A DNA stretch of 64,000 nucleotides from Catillopecten margaritatus gill symbiont (GCA_037956075.1 CP138327.1:248001-312000); one strand, 5' to 3'. Positions 8,752 through 19,070 are shown, numbered from the stretch's first letter. The notes: a model not told the origin generated them from the letters alone. Made by a program: numbers and translations.

Positions 8752-11220
8752 ATGATTGATAGAGTAATAACGGACTACATCAAAGAAGGCGATTCTCATG
8801 ATAACATGAGAGAAATTGTTGAAAAACTTTTAAAAGGTGAAAATAAACAACAAGTTCAGTTATTTGCTTGGCGAAATGCATTAAGAGCGGCTTGGCGTTT
8901 AGAAAAATTAGCGATTAAAGATAAAACAAGATTAGATGAATTCTATTTTTATTATTGTCGCAGTTTGTATGCTTGTCGTTGTGTTGTTGTGGCGGATTTT
9001 CCAAGAAAATTCGCCGCTAACGCCGCCGACGCCTACATCGACGCCGCCGCCGACGCCTACATCGACGCCGACGCCTACATCGACGCCGCCGCCGACGCCG
9101 ACGCCTACATCGACGCCGACGCCGACGCCATCTACGCCATCGCCGCGGCTGCGGCTGCCATCGCCTACACCGTCGACACCGCCTACACCGCCTACACCGC
9201 CGCCGCCGCCGCCACCGATTTTATCAACCAATTAAATAGTGACCTAAGTTTATTAAAACAAGGTGAGCAATTGGACAATAAACCCTTATGGTTAGAAGAA
9301 AGAAATCCGCCCAAATTAGACTGTTTAGAGGAGCTTTGGCAAACACATTTATTTAAACCCACACTTGATGGTTCATTATTCAAACCAGAACTGAATGATT
9401 TTGACAGGGCTTTTATGGCAATCCCTAATGAAATATTAGAGATTAAATCTGCACAAAAAATGGCAGAATTTATTCAAGGGGAATTAAAGACAACCAATCA
9501 AGAAACCAACCAAGCCAGAATGATTTTATTGGGTAATGGTGGGGCGGGTAAAACCTCATTGGTCAATGCTTTACTTAATCCCACAGAAGAATTAAAAACA
9601 GATGAAGCTTGCACCCCGAGAATTAGCGTTACCGAAAAAACATACGGTGAGACGCAATTAGATATTTGGGATTTTGGTGGACAGGTGATTATGCACAGTA
9701 GCCATATTGTCTTTATCAGTGCTAAAAGTTTGTATGTGATTGTTTGCAATCAACGCGCTAACGAACAACCTGATGCGTGGCTGGAAATGTTAATCCCTAG
9801 AATTGACCCTAATGATGATAACAAGGTATTAGTGGTTTATTCACATTGTGACCAAGGGGCAAATACTGCTTGGCGACGAGATAATGCCATTAAACGCAAA
9901 TACGCTGAGTTTTCATTTGAGTTTTTTGATATTGATTTTAAGGGGGTTCCAAAAGATATAGTGAACTTTGTGGATTTAGAAAAGGCAATTGAAAACAAGG
10001 CATTAGAACAAGGGAAAAAACCTGTTACGACAGAAACTTTGGCAACTAAAAAAATTATTACAAAGACTATAAATAATTACATTACTTACAAAGAACTAAA
10101 AAAAGAACAGGAAGATATAAGTATAAGAGATTTAAAAGCTGTGCGTAATTATGGCTATTGTTTTCCTGAAAATCCTGATTTTGATGAAAATATTGCCGAT
10201 GATTTTAAATTTATCAAGCAAAGACATTGGTTTACTTATGGGATTTATAGTTTGATTAATAACAAAGATGTCTTAACGGCAAAAGGCATATTGACCGATG
10301 AAACAATAGGAGTTGCCTTAGAGTTGGGCGAGGTAAGGTATATTGATGAATCTGGTGCTTTGTATGATAAAGAGGTTGAAAACTCAATAAAAATCGTTTA
10401 TCAAGAAGAAGATATTGCCTTGTTTAGAAAAATCTTGCTCAACTACAATTTCGCGATGAGTTATCATAAACGCCATGACGAGATTTTATTGCCTCTTGCA
10501 ACGCCCTTAGATGAGCCTGAAACAATTGATTTTATTGAAAACGAAACAAATAAATATTTAGAAATCCGCTTTAAGATTTTGCCGTCAGATTTGTTTTTTA
10601 AATTAGCCAGTTTGGTTGAAAAACATCTAGATTCTGCCGATGATTTATGGCGAACAGGGGTTGTTTTGCATTATTTTTTAGCAGGTACAAAAGCACTGGT
10701 TAAGGTAGAAAACCACACTTTAAGTGTTAGCACTAACGGCGAACATAAAGTGGTATTTTTGCAGTTATTAAGTCATTATATCAAGGCAATTTTATTGAAA
10801 TACAACTTAGAATATAATGCACTAGAGCGTATTTTAATAGATGAAAAGACCAATAAATATGAATTAGTTGATTCTAATTTATTGGATTTAATTTTAAACA
10901 ACAATGAAGATTTATTGAAAAAATTGACAAAATACAATAGGGAGAAAACCATGGTTATTAACAATACTTTTAACGCCCCTGTGAAAGGCGTGCAACAAGG
11001 CGATAAGAATACAGTGATATTTAATGAGTATTTGCCAAAATTAGAGCAATATCAAAAAGATAATCCAAATAATGATATTAGCGAGTTAATAAAAGCCGTT
11101 GAAGCATTAAAAAACCAGCCAACCGACATAAGTTTGTTGGGTAAAATTAAAGGCTATACGGATTTATATGCTGATTTGAACCCAATTATTAGCCCTATGC
11201 TATCACAGATTTTCGGTTAA
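8752..11220 (+). CDS. Roc-COR-like GTPase with alanine-rich repeat linker
   Basis: An 822-residue multidomain protein. Residues 1-90 are a helical N-terminal region; about 93-158 form an Ala/Asp/Tyr/Ile-rich repeat; about 255-420 form a Ras-like Roc domain with P-loop GNGGAGKTS at 261-269, a G3 motif DFGGQ at 307-311 and a degenerate G4 motif SHCD at 364-367 in place of NKxD. A helical region of about 470-700 resembles COR (FPENPDFDENIADDFKFIKQ, HWFTYGIYSLI). From residue 734 there is a short segment FNAPVKGVQQGDKNTVIF, a GD-N type motif often seen at the ends of bacterial conflict and NLR-like proteins. No leucine-rich repeats or kinase are present. Roco-type proteins are signalling GTPases; a role in defence or stress response is inference only. 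A GTG-free ATG at 8752 was used. Confidence 0.75.
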   Translation: MIDRVITDYIKEGDSHDNMREIVEKLLKGENKQQVQLFAWRNALRAAWRLEKLAIKDKTRLDEFYFYYCRSLYACRCVVVADFPRKFAANAADAYIDAAADAYIDADAYIDAAADADAYIDADADAIYAIAAAAAAIAYTVDTAYTAYTAAAAATDFINQLNSDLSLLKQGEQLDNKPLWLEERNPPKLDCLEELWQTHLFKPTLDGSLFKPELNDFDRAFMAIPNEILEIKSAQKMAEFIQGELKTTNQETNQARMILLGNGGAGKTSLVNALLNPTEELKTDEACTPRISVTEKTYGETQLDIWDFGGQVIMHSSHIVFISAKSLYVIVCNQRANEQPDAWLEMLIPRIDPNDDNKVLVVYSHCDQGANTAWRRDNAIKRKYAEFSFEFFDIDFKGVPKDIVNFVDLEKAIENKALEQGKKPVTTETLATKKIITKTINNYITYKELKKEQEDISIRDLKAVRNYGYCFPENPDFDENIADDFKFIKQRHWFTYGIYSLINNKDVLTAKGILTDETIGVALELGEVRYIDESGALYDKEVENSIKIVYQEEDIALFRKILLNYNFAMSYHKRHDEILLPLATPLDEPETIDFIENETNKYLEIRFKILPSDLFFKLASLVEKHLDSADDLWRTGVVLHYFLAGTKALVKVENHTLSVSTNGEHKVVFLQLLSHYIKAILLKYNLEYNALERILIDEKTNKYELVDSNLLDLILNNNEDLLKKLTKYNREKTMVINNTFNAPVKGVQQGDKNTVIFNEYLPKLEQYQKDNPNNDISELIKAVEALKNQPTDISLLGKIKGYTDLYADLNPIISPMLSQIFG
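9022..9213 (+). repeat. GC-rich codon repeat inside the Roc-COR gene
   Basis: About 190 bases built from GCC, GAC, TAC and ATC codons in a genome that is otherwise AT-rich. The 18-mer GACGCCTACATCGACGCC occurs four times (9028, 9052, 9070, 9100), with degenerate Ala-Tyr-Thr copies to about 9213. In the gene frame it encodes repeats of DAYIDA and then alanine runs. The composition leaves other frames open on both strands, producing long proline/threonine-rich and glycine/valine-rich shadow frames. Confidence 0.9.
10939..10953 (+). promoter_or_regulatory. Candidate internal ribosome-binding site and start in the Roc-COR gene
   Basis: AGGGAG at 10939-10944 is followed after six bases by an in-frame ATG at 10951. 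Initiation here would give an 89-residue protein equal to the C-terminal GD-N motif domain (residues 734-822 of the full protein). This is a reading of the sequence only; use of the site is not shown. Confidence 0.45.
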
Positions 11221-11235
11221 AACTTTTCTGAAAAT

Positions 11236-12024
11236 TCACCCAAAGGTGTTTATTTCAATCCCTGGTGCATTGATGCGTTTCCAAGCATGCCCATAAACCA
11301 CCTCATAAGTCGCAGGCAGTTTACCATTAGTGCGATAAGATTCATACATCTTAATCATTGATTGAAATTTATCCTTGCCCGTTAATGACTTAGAGCGGGT
11401 ATCAACGGTTTGTGCGCCGATGGCTTTTAAATCTTTTAATAAATCTATGGCTGTTTCATAAGTCAGCGTTAAGGTTTCCATCTCCATCACGGGCGATTGA
11501 AAACCGTTTTGTAACAACTGGTCGCCGATGTCGTGCATATCGATAAAGGTGTTGACATGGGGGGTATCGTCAACCACTGACCAACTTTTTTTCAATTCTT
11601 TGAGAGTGTCAGGTCCAAAGGTAGAGAATAAAATCAGACCGTCATTTTTGAGCACTCGGTGGCATTCTGCAAACAAGTGTTTTAAATTAGGACACCATTG
11701 CATCATTAAGTTAGAAATCACAATATCTACACTGTTATCCGCTAGGGGCAAGTGGTTGGCATCGGCACAAAGTTTGTGGGTTGCTGGGTTATTTTTAAGC
11801 GATTCTTGGGCAAAATCTAAGCAAATGAGTTGTGAATTTTCAAAACGATTGAGTAGGTTTTGAGATAATAAACCTGTGCCTGCACCCAAATCTAAAATCA
11901 CTTTTGCATTGCTAGAAATCACTTCTAATTTGGTATCAAGGCGTCGTGCGATTTCTTTTTGTAAAAATGCGTGTGCATTGTAATCAACAGACGCTTTATT
12001 AAAGGCAGACCTTACTTGAGACAT
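11236..12024 (-). CDS. bioC: Malonyl-ACP O-methyltransferase, biotin synthesis
   Basis: SAM-dependent methyltransferase that methylates the free carboxyl of malonyl-ACP so that it can enter fatty-acid elongation toward pimeloyl-ACP and biotin. The 262-residue protein has motif I VILDLGAGTGLLS near residue 42, the acidic ribose-binding strand QLICLDFA, the LPLADNSVDIVISNLMMQW block and the BioC-specific FSTFGPDTLKEL motif near 137, followed by the MMLP-like C-terminal LTGKDKF region. It overlaps the upstream metal-binding protein gene by 13 bases. No other bio genes lie in the window. Confidence 0.9.
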   Translation of the reverse strand: MSQVRSAFNKASVDYNAHAFLQKEIARRLDTKLEVISSNAKVILDLGAGTGLLSQNLLNRFENSQLICLDFAQESLKNNPATHKLCADANHLPLADNSVDIVISNLMMQWCPNLKHLFAECHRVLKNDGLILFSTFGPDTLKELKKSWSVVDDTPHVNTFIDMHDIGDQLLQNGFQSPVMEMETLTLTYETAIDLLKDLKAIGAQTVDTRSKSLTGKDKFQSMIKMYESYRTNGKLPATYEVVYGHAWKRINAPGIEINTFG

Positions 12025-12824
12025 TGCACCATTTGATGGTTGATTGTGTTCATAAGTTGGGTGTAATGCTGTGTACCTTGCTCAATGTTAAAGCCAATAA
12101 TATCAATACTTGCAGTGGCAATATTTAGCCCTTCGGATAGAGTTTTAATGCGTTTATTTGGTATTTCAACGGTGCTGAGTAGGCATTTGGTTTGTTGTGT
12201 TTGCATTGCTCGTTTGGCATTGCGTATTTTGAAAATGCTGAGTCTATCGCCGTGCGTTTGCGTTATTACAATGGGTTTTTGCAAATGATGGGCGGATAAA
12301 AAAGGCAGTAAGGCAGTAGAAAAAACGGCAATTTGAGTGTTTTTATAAGGTGTTAATTTTTGAGTATTGTCACGGGCTAGTTGCGTTAGTGTTTGTTGCA
12401 TTCGTTGCAAATTATGTTGATAAATTTCAGCATTACTTGGGTCAATTGCACTGAGTTTTTGAGCGATATTATCACTAAGATTTTGCATGCGATTAAAGTC
12501 TAGCCAGCTGTGATTTTCGGGGTTGGTGTCGTTATTCACAAGTATTTGCTTGTTGCTATCAACATTATTTAACGCCTTTGCCAATCCAGCCTCAAACTGT
12601 GGATGGATGGAGATGAGCAAATCTGCCTGATTGATTGCAGACAATTGAGAAGGCTGTAGGTGGACATAGTGTGCAGATTGACTGCCTTTTAACAATAAGG
12701 TCGGCGTGCCAACACCTTGCATCAAATTGCTCACAATGGAATGAATCGGCTTAATACTCACGACAACATTCGGCGTCGCAAACGCATTAACACTAAATAG
12801 AATAAGGCATACAAAATATTTCAT
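12012..12824 (-). CDS. znuA: Periplasmic metal-binding protein of a zinc/manganese ABC transporter
   Basis: Cluster A-I (ZnuA/TroA) substrate-binding protein, 270 residues. The N-terminal 16 residues form a signal peptide ending near AFA. Metal ligands are suggested by H28 in KPIHSIV, H52 or H55 in SAHYVHLQPSQ and H185 in THGD. The histidine-rich loop typical of high-affinity ZnuA is missing; only an ENHSWLD segment is present. No permease or ATPase genes are adjacent, so the rest of the transporter must be elsewhere. The metal is not certain; zinc is the best guess from the ligand set. Confidence 0.75.
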   Translation of the reverse strand: MKYFVCLILFSVNAFATPNVVVSIKPIHSIVSNLMQGVGTPTLLLKGSQSAHYVHLQPSQLSAINQADLLISIHPQFEAGLAKALNNVDSNKQILVNNDTNPENHSWLDFNRMQNLSDNIAQKLSAIDPSNAEIYQHNLQRMQQTLTQLARDNTQKLTPYKNTQIAVFSTALLPFLSAHHLQKPIVITQTHGDRLSIFKIRNAKRAMQTQQTKCLLSTVEIPNKRIKTLSEGLNIATASIDIIGFNIEQGTQHYTQLMNTINHQMVQCLK

Positions 12825-12834
12825 AACGCCAATA

Positions 12835-13794
12835 TTATACCTTTTGACAGATAAAAACAGCGCGTTTTGGTGCAGGCAACCCCTCTATTGTCAAATCACT
12901 GTCATTCGGGTCCAAAAAACCTGCCAGCGATTGGGTATTATCGCCAATCCAATGCGTTGCCCGTTGCTCCTTCGGCGTAGTCTGTGTTACATCCACCAAT
13001 TTCACATTCTCAAACCCAACAGATACCAACCAACCGTGCAGCGTTTTCGTCGATGGCAAACACCAAACATTACGCATTCTCGCATAACGGTCTTCGGGGA
13101 TAATTTGTTTGCCGTGCTTTTCGTCAATAATCAAGGTTTCTAATATTAATTCACCACCGACTGCCAAAATAGCGTTGAGTTGTTGTAAATGTAATAAATG
13201 GTCTTTTTGATGATACAAAACCCCCATTGAAAACACCGTGTCAAATAAAGGCTTTGCTGGCACTTGCTCTAATTTTAACGGTAAAACAAACGCATTCGGC
13301 GGATTATCCATCAACGCACGAATGGCGTTAAACTGATAATTAAATAACAAAAATGGCTCAATTCCCAACGCAATTCCCGCTCCTTCAAGTGCCATCAAAT
13401 AAGTGAAATATCCATTACCAGAGCCCACATCCAAAACACTTTTCCCCACAAGCGATTGGATATGCGGTAATACCCTGTCCCATTTCATATCCCCACGCCA
13501 TTCGCTGTCCAATTGTAAATTATTGATTTGATAAGGACCTTTACGCCATGGCATTAAAGCCTTTAACGCTTGTTGTAAACTTTCAACATTACCCTTTTGA
13601 GTTTGAATACTTAGATAAGGCACTTGATAATCAACTTTACCTTTTGGATGTTTTTTTATTTCATTAATTGCCATTTCCCACTTAGGAATATTGCCATTAT
13701 TCACCGAAAATGCTTGCTCCGAAAGTTCAACCAATTGCCCGCAAATCGCCGATAATTTTGACTGTGAACATTGTTTTTTAAAATTATTAATCAT
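12835..13794 (-). CDS. cmoB: tRNA U34 carboxymethyltransferase
   Basis: Converts 5-hydroxyuridine at tRNA wobble position 34 to 5-carboxymethoxyuridine using carboxy-SAM. The 319-residue length matches the family. Distinctive stretches are MPWRKGPYQINNLQLDSEWR around residue 80 and the SAM site SVLDVGSGNGYFTYLMALEG followed by GIEPFLLFNYQF, which are specific for CmoB, and FDTVFSMGVLYHQKDHL. The gene for carboxy-SAM synthase CmoA is not adjacent. A 10-base gap separates it from the metal-binding protein gene. Confidence 0.95.
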   Translation of the reverse strand: MINNFKKQCSQSKLSAICGQLVELSEQAFSVNNGNIPKWEMAINEIKKHPKGKVDYQVPYLSIQTQKGNVESLQQALKALMPWRKGPYQINNLQLDSEWRGDMKWDRVLPHIQSLVGKSVLDVGSGNGYFTYLMALEGAGIALGIEPFLLFNYQFNAIRALMDNPPNAFVLPLKLEQVPAKPLFDTVFSMGVLYHQKDHLLHLQQLNAILAVGGELILETLIIDEKHGKQIIPEDRYARMRNVWCLPSTKTLHGWLVSVGFENVKLVDVTQTTPKEQRATHWIGDNTQSLAGFLDPNDSDLTIEGLPAPKRAVFICQKV

Positions 13795-13859
13795 AAGTCT
13801 TTATACTCATATAAAATGCAATCTTAGAAAGACAATTTTAACCACTCGGAGAAATGAAA

Positions 13860-14228
13860 ATGACAAAAAATATTTTAACTTTAATTACAGCATTAACTTT
13901 AACAACTGGCGTTATTGCTGGTGGCGATGATCGTGATACAGCACCAGTAGAATCACTAGAGACAATGGCACCAGATTCAGAAGCATCTGTTGGTAACCAG
14001 CCTGCAGAAACATTAAAGTTGACGGTTGGTGGTAAGGCTGTCTCTGTTGTTGCACATATCGTTTGTCAAGATAAACTTGGCTTAAAAGAGAGTAACATTG
14101 CTATCTTTAGAAGAGCGCAAACTACAGGTAATTTATATAATACAGGTCCAATTGAAAATTCTGGCACAGGGTTTTCTCCTGAGAGATGGGACACATATTT
14201 TGAGTGTGTTGCTAAAAATGGTGGTTAA
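13860..14228 (+). CDS. Small secreted protein of unknown function
   Basis: I do not recognise this family. The 122-residue product begins with a clear Sec signal peptide (MTKNILTLITALTLTTGVIAG) and the mature part is acidic at its start and has two cysteines, in HIVCQDK and FECVAKN, that could form a periplasmic disulfide. I prefer the second ATG at 13860 because the GGAG site lies only two bases from the first ATG at 13854. It is followed by a strong terminator and is divergent from cmoB. Codon use resembles neighbouring genes. Confidence 0.7.
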   Translation: MTKNILTLITALTLTTGVIAGGDDRDTAPVESLETMAPDSEASVGNQPAETLKLTVGGKAVSVVAHIVCQDKLGLKESNIAIFRRAQTTGNLYNTGPIENSGTGFSPERWDTYFECVAKNGG

Positions 14229-14247
14229 TACCAAATAAGCATGCAAT

Positions 14248-14277
14248 AAAAAACCCTGAAGAATCAGGGTTTTTTTT
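14248..14277. terminator. Bidirectional intrinsic terminator
   Basis: Stem CCCTGA/TCAGGG with an AGAA loop, flanked by an A-run on the left and eight T on the right. It can end transcription of the small secreted protein gene on the plus strand and of frr on the minus strand. Confidence 0.9.
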
Positions 14278-14293
14278 CGTCTAAAGAAAAGTG

Positions 14294-14851
14294 CTAAATT
14301 TCAAGTAATGTACTTTCTTTTTCAGTTAATTTGTCGTCAATGGATTTGATGTGTGCATCTGTCATTTTTTGCACATTTTCTTCAGCTTTGTGTGCGTCGT
14401 CTTCGGATACTTCTTTGTCTTTTAAGAGTTCTTTGAAGTCAGAATTTGCATCACGGCGAATGTTGCGTACAGCAACTTTGGCTTGTTCGGCTTCGTCTTT
14501 GACCACGCGTACTAATTCACGGCGACGCTCTTCGGTGAGTGGGGGTAAGGGGATGCGCATGACTTGTCCAACGGTTTGTGGGTTGAGTCCGAGGTCGGAG
14601 GTCATGATGGCTCTTTCAACGACGGCAACCATTTCTTTTTCCCAGGGGGAGACTTTGAGTGTACGAGAATCTTCGGCACTGATGTTTGCTACTTGTGAAA
14701 TTGGCACCATTGAGCCGTAATAATCTACTTGAATTTGTTCTAGTAAAGAAGGGTGTGCACGACCCGCTCTAATCTTGGTAAAATTATTTTCCAATGAAGC
14801 AAGGCTTTTATTCATACGCTCATCAGCGTCTTTTTGTATTTCATTTAACAT
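14294..14851 (-). CDS. frr: Ribosome recycling factor
   Basis: Acts with EF-G to split post-termination ribosomes. The product from the ATG at 14851 has 185 residues, the standard length, and begins [17 protein letters not shown]; a longer reading adds nine residues that overlap pyrH. Conserved family segments are [47 protein letters not shown] and the C-terminal IDDKLTEKE. It lies directly downstream of pyrH, a common bacterial pairing, and is 13 bases from it. Confidence 0.97.
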   Translation of the reverse strand: MLNEIQKDADERMNKSLASLENNFTKIRAGRAHPSLLEQIQVDYYGSMVPISQVANISAEDSRTLKVSPWEKEMVAVVERAIMTSDLGLNPQTVGQVMRIPLPPLTEERRRELVRVVKDEAEQAKVAVRNIRRDANSDFKELLKDKEVSEDDAHKAEENVQKMTDAHIKSIDDKLTEKESTLLEI

Positions 14852-14864
14852 AATTAACTCCGTG

Positions 14865-15578
14865 TTATTGACTGACAATCGTGCCCGCAGGCTTGCCGTT
14901 TAATATATCAGATAATGTGTCGGTATTGTCAAGCATACTAAAGACACAAACATCCAAACCGTGTTCACGACACAGGGCGAAGGCTGCTGTGTCCATAATT
15001 TGTAAATTTTTTGCGATTGCTTCATCAAAACTCAAGGTTTTATAGCGGGTTGCACTGGGGTCTTTGACGGGGTCAGCGGTGTAAATGCCATCTACTTTGG
15101 TGGCTTTAAAAACCACATCTGCCTCAATCTCAATGCCTCGTAATACCGCACCTGTGTCTGTGGTAAAGCATGGAGAGCCTGTACCTGCTGAGAAAATGAC
15201 CACTTTACCTTCGCTTAAAGCTTGTTTGGCCTTGTTGTGGTCAACAGGGTCGCAAACACCGCCACCGATGGGAAAACCCGACATTACTTGTGCACCAATA
15301 CCAGCGCGTCTGCACGCATCGCCAATGGCTAAGGCGTTAATAACCGTTGCTAACATACCCATATGGTCGCCAGTCACACGGTTCATCCCCGCTTCTGCAA
15401 GGGCTGCACCACGGAAAATATTACCACCGCCAACAACAATGCCAACTTCGACTTTTTGTGCGAGGGCGGATTTAATGATGTCAATGACTTGATTTAGCGT
15501 GTCTGGATCTACGGTGTTATCGCCTTTGGCAAGTGCTTCACCGCTCAGTTTCAATAAAATGCGTTTATATTTGCTCAT
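14865..15578 (-). CDS. pyrH: UMP kinase
   Basis: Hexameric amino-acid-kinase-fold enzyme that phosphorylates UMP to UDP. The product from the ATG at 15578 is 237 residues and starts [16 protein letters not shown], the family's usual N-terminus. Further signatures are [27 protein letters not shown] and [20 protein letters not shown]. An upstream in-frame ATG at 15620 would add 14 residues of no similarity. It is divergent from uvrA and cotranscribed with frr. Confidence 0.97.
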   Translation of the reverse strand: MSKYKRILLKLSGEALAKGDNTVDPDTLNQVIDIIKSALAQKVEVGIVVGGGNIFRGAALAEAGMNRVTGDHMGMLATVINALAIGDACRRAGIGAQVMSGFPIGGGVCDPVDHNKAKQALSEGKVVIFSAGTGSPCFTTDTGAVLRGIEIEADVVFKATKVDGIYTADPVKDPSATRYKTLSFDEAIAKNLQIMDTAAFALCREHGLDVCVFSMLDNTDTLSDILNGKPAGTIVSQ

Positions 15579-15659
15579 AGTTGTTAATAAGGTTGAAATG
15601 ATTAGTGATTTTACCTTCATAATTAACTATAATTAACCCTTTGTCCGACATAATTTCCT

Positions 15660-18479
15660 ATGGAACAAATTAGCATCCGTGGCGCACGCGTTCACAACCT
15701 AAAAAATATTGACATTGATATCCCCAGAAATAAGTTAGTGGTCATCACTGGCTTGTCAGGTTCGGGCAAGTCCTCATTGGCTTTTGATACGATTTATGCC
15801 GAGGGGCAACGCCGTTATGTTGAGTCATTATCCGCCTATGCAAGGCAGTTTTTATCGCTAATGGAAAAGCCCGATGTTGACCATATTGAAGGTTTATCGC
15901 CTGCAATTTCTATCGAACAAAAAGCCACCTCACACAATCCTCGTTCAACGGTTGGCACCATTACAGAAATTTATGATTATTTGAGATTGTTATTTGCCCG
16001 TGTCGGTTTGCCAAAATGCCCTAAACATGGCATTGATTTGGTTTCACAAACCGTTTCACAGATGGTGGACAATATTATGGCGTTGCCAGAAGGCGAAAAA
16101 ATTATGCTCCTCGCCCCTGTGGTGCAAAACCGCAAGGGTAGCCATACCAAGATGTTGGATGAGCTTTCTCATCAAGGTTTTTTGCGTGCTAGGGTCGATG
16201 GGGAAGTCGTTTATTTGGACGATATGGAAGAATTGGATGGTAAAAAAAACCACACCGTTGAAATTGTTATCGACCGTATCAAAATCCGTGAAGACATTGC
16301 CTCGCGTTTATCCGAATCTTTGGAAACTGCTTTAAATCTCAGCGCAGGTTTGGTGCGTGTTGCGTCAATAGAGGCGGATACAAGTCAAGAAGAGTTGGTT
16401 TTTTCAGCTAAATTTTCTTGCACTGAATGTGGTTATTCTTTAACCGAACTTGAACCCAGATTATTTTCATTCAACAACCCTGTTGGCGCTTGCTCAAGTT
16501 GTGACGGTTTGGGTGTTAAAGATATTTTTGACGCAGAAAAAGTTGTTAGTAACCCCGAGGTCAGTCTCGCTGAGGGTGCGATTTATGGTTGGGGTCGCTC
16601 GAATGCGTATTTTTATCAAATCCTATTTTTAGTGGGAGAATATTACGGTTTTAGCGTTGACACGCCGTATAAAGCACTCAGCGACGAGCATAAAAAAATT
16701 GTTTTACACGGCAGTGGCAAAGATAATATTGATTTTTCAAAAATCAAAGGACGCAAAGGCTGGTCAAACAAAGCCAAGCCTTTTGAGGGTGTGATTCCTA
16801 GGATGATGCGTCGTTATGAGGAAAGTGAAATTCGCTCCGTGCGTGAGGAACTTTCTCGTTATGTCATTACTCAAAATTGTAGCAGTTGTGGTGGCGGACG
16901 CTTAAATGAAGCCGCTAGAAATGTTTTTATTGATAAGTATAATTTGTCTGATATTACCAAACTGTCGATTGCCAGTACCCATGATTTTTTCAAAAACTTA
17001 AAACTCGAAGGTGTGCGAGGTGAAATTGCTGAGAAAATCCTCAAAGAAATCGTTCAACGCCTAGAATTTTTACTCAATGTGGGTTTAGAGTATCTGAGCT
17101 TAGAGCGTCGTGCAGGCACGCTATCGGGTGGTGAAGCTCAACGCATTCGCCTTGCCAGTCAGATTGGTGCAGGGTTGATGGGGGTTTTGTATGTGTTGGA
17201 TGAGCCATCAATCGGTTTGCATCAACGAGACAATCAAAAGCTGTTGAGTACCTTGACCTATCTGCGTGACATCGGTAATACTGTCATTGTCGTTGAACAC
17301 GATGAAGATGCAATCAAACAAGCAGATTATGTTATTGATATTGGACCTGGTGCGGGTATCCATGGTGGCGAAATTATTGCTGCTGGCACGCCGCAAGAAA
17401 TTAGTGACAATCCTAAATCGATTACGGGCGATTATATCAGTGGTCGCCAAAGTATTGCCGTGCCAAAAAAACGCAAAAAAACCAAAGACTGGCTACATAT
17501 TAAAGGAGCAACGGGTAATAATTTGAATGGCGTAGATTTATCTATCCCTATCGGTGTGTTGACCTGTGTTACTGGCGTTTCAGGTTCAGGAAAATCCACT
17601 CTTATTAACGACACCCTGCATACGCTTGCTGCCAGAGAACTCAATCGTGCTCAATCCGCCCCCGCCCCCCACAAATCCGTGGAAGGTTTAGATTATTGCG
17701 ATAAAGTCGTGAATATTGACCAAAGCCCAATCGGTCGCACTCCTCGTTCAAATCCTGCTACTTATACAGGTGTATTTTCACTTATTCGAGATTTATTTTC
17801 ACAAACTTTAGAGGCTCGTTCTCGTGGTTACAAAGCAGGGCGTTTCAGTTTCAATGTCAAAGGCGGTCGTTGTGAAGCTTGTAAAGGTGACGGACTCATT
17901 AAAGTGGAAATGCATTTTTTGGCAGATATTTATGTACCGTGCGATGTTTGTCACGGCGACCGTTACAATCGAGAAACTTTGGAAATAATTTATAAAGGTA
18001 AAACCATAGCCGAAGTTTTAAATATGACGGTTGAAACTGCCGTTAAATTCTTCGAGCCAATTCCGAAAATCAACCAAAAACTAAAAACCTTAATGGATGT
18101 CGGTTTGTCTTATATTACTTTGGGACAAAACGCCACAACCCTGTCAGGCGGTGAAGCCCAACGCATCAAACTTGCCAAAGAACTGTCCAAACCCGATACA
18201 GGCAACACCCTTTACATTCTCGACGAACCCACCACAGGGCTGCATTTCCACGACATCAAGCAGTTACTCTCTGTCATCACCCGATTGCGTGAACGCGAAA
18301 ACACCATCGTCATCATTGAACACAATCTTGATGTCATTAAAACGGCTGATTGGATAGTGGATTTAGGTCCCGAAGGCGGCAACAAAGGTGGACATATTAT
18401 TGCCACTGGTACTCCTGAAGAAGTTGCAGAAGTTAAAGGCTCTTATACGGGGCAGTATTTGAAGGATATGCTTTCTTAA
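15660..18479 (+). CDS. uvrA: UvrABC excision nuclease subunit A
   Basis: Damage-sensing ABC-type ATPase of nucleotide excision repair. The 939-residue protein has two ATPase modules: Walker [14 protein letters not shown] near residue 31 and [13 protein letters not shown] near 640, with ABC signatures [16 protein letters not shown] and [15 protein letters not shown], and Walker B motifs in [13 protein letters not shown] and [12 protein letters not shown]. Zinc ligands are seen as CTECGYS with CSSCDG and CEACKGDG with CDVCHGD. Length is normal. A TATAAT-like element at about 15628 and a CATAAT about 9 bases before the ATG suggest a very short leader. Confidence 0.98.
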   Translation: MEQISIRGARVHNLKNIDIDIPRNKLVVITGLSGSGKSSLAFDTIYAEGQRRYVESLSAYARQFLSLMEKPDVDHIEGLSPAISIEQKATSHNPRSTVGTITEIYDYLRLLFARVGLPKCPKHGIDLVSQTVSQMVDNIMALPEGEKIMLLAPVVQNRKGSHTKMLDELSHQGFLRARVDGEVVYLDDMEELDGKKNHTVEIVIDRIKIREDIASRLSESLETALNLSAGLVRVASIEADTSQEELVFSAKFSCTECGYSLTELEPRLFSFNNPVGACSSCDGLGVKDIFDAEKVVSNPEVSLAEGAIYGWGRSNAYFYQILFLVGEYYGFSVDTPYKALSDEHKKIVLHGSGKDNIDFSKIKGRKGWSNKAKPFEGVIPRMMRRYEESEIRSVREELSRYVITQNCSSCGGGRLNEAARNVFIDKYNLSDITKLSIASTHDFFKNLKLEGVRGEIAEKILKEIVQRLEFLLNVGLEYLSLERRAGTLSGGEAQRIRLASQIGAGLMGVLYVLDEPSIGLHQRDNQKLLSTLTYLRDIGNTVIVVEHDEDAIKQADYVIDIGPGAGIHGGEIIAAGTPQEISDNPKSITGDYISGRQSIAVPKKRKKTKDWLHIKGATGNNLNGVDLSIPIGVLTCVTGVSGSGKSTLINDTLHTLAARELNRAQSAPAPHKSVEGLDYCDKVVNIDQSPIGRTPRSNPATYTGVFSLIRDLFSQTLEARSRGYKAGRFSFNVKGGRCEACKGDGLIKVEMHFLADIYVPCDVCHGDRYNRETLEIIYKGKTIAEVLNMTVETAVKFFEPIPKINQKLKTLMDVGLSYITLGQNATTLSGGEAQRIKLAKELSKPDTGNTLYILDEPTTGLHFHDIKQLLSVITRLRERENTIVIIEHNLDVIKTADWIVDLGPEGGNKGGHIIATGTPEEVAEVKGSYTGQYLKDMLS

Positions 18480-18497
18480 CAAAAACTTCTCTTTAGT

Positions 18498-19070
18498 TTA
18501 TAAAATTTTCTTAATAGCCACTGGATAAAGAGCGTGTTCTTGCTCTAAAACTTTCTTTGCTAGTGACTCAGCGGTATCATCTGATTTAATAGCAACTGAC
18601 TTTTGCAAGATGATTTCGCCTGCGTCTAGTTCGTTGGTAACAAAATGCACGGTGGCACCTGCAAATTTTTCGCCTGCATCGATGGCGCGTTGGTGAGTAT
18701 TTAATCCTTTAAATTTTGGCAGAAGTGCAGGATGGATGTTGATGATTTTTTTTGCAAAGGTGTTAACAAAACCCTCTGATAAAATACGCATAAATCCTGC
18801 CAAAACGATTAATTTTGGGTTGAATGTGTTAATGTGTTGTGTCAGTGATTGGTCGAAATCTTCACGGGTTTTGAATTGGGTGTGGTCGATGAATTGGGTG
18901 GGGATGTTTGCTTTTTTTGCGCGTTCTAAGCCGAAAGCGTTGGACTTGTTGCTAATGACGCAAGCGATATTGACACCGATATTATCGGCGTTATCGATAA
19001 TGGATTGTAGATTTGAGCCTGAGCCCGAAATCAAGATAACGATGTTAGATAAGGACTTGTTCACCGTCAT
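18498..19070 (-). CDS. purN: Phosphoribosylglycinamide formyltransferase
   Basis: Transfers a formyl group from 10-formyl-tetrahydrofolate to GAR in purine synthesis. The 190-residue product begins near ATG 19070; the N-terminal phosphate loop reads [15 protein letters not shown]. The active-site region [20 protein letters not shown] contains the conserved Asn-His pair, and [15 protein letters not shown] carries the catalytic Asp. An upstream TTG would add six residues. The start overlaps the end of purM by 26 bases, so the two sequential pathway enzymes are translationally coupled. Confidence 0.96.
   Translation of the reverse strand: MTVNKSLSNIVILISGSGSNLQSIIDNADNIGVNIACVISNKSNAFGLERAKKANIPTQFIDHTQFKTREDFDQSLTQHINTFNPKLIVLAGFMRILSEGFVNTFAKKIINIHPALLPKFKGLNTHQRAIDAGEKFAGATVHFVTNELDAGEIILQKSVAIKSDDTAESLAKKVLEQEHALYPVAIKKIL

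Noticed and set aside
8932-9235. Long proline/threonine-rich and glycine/valine-rich open frames on both strands
   Set aside because: They are by-products of the GC-rich codon repeat in the GTPase gene and have no ribosome-binding site or family features.
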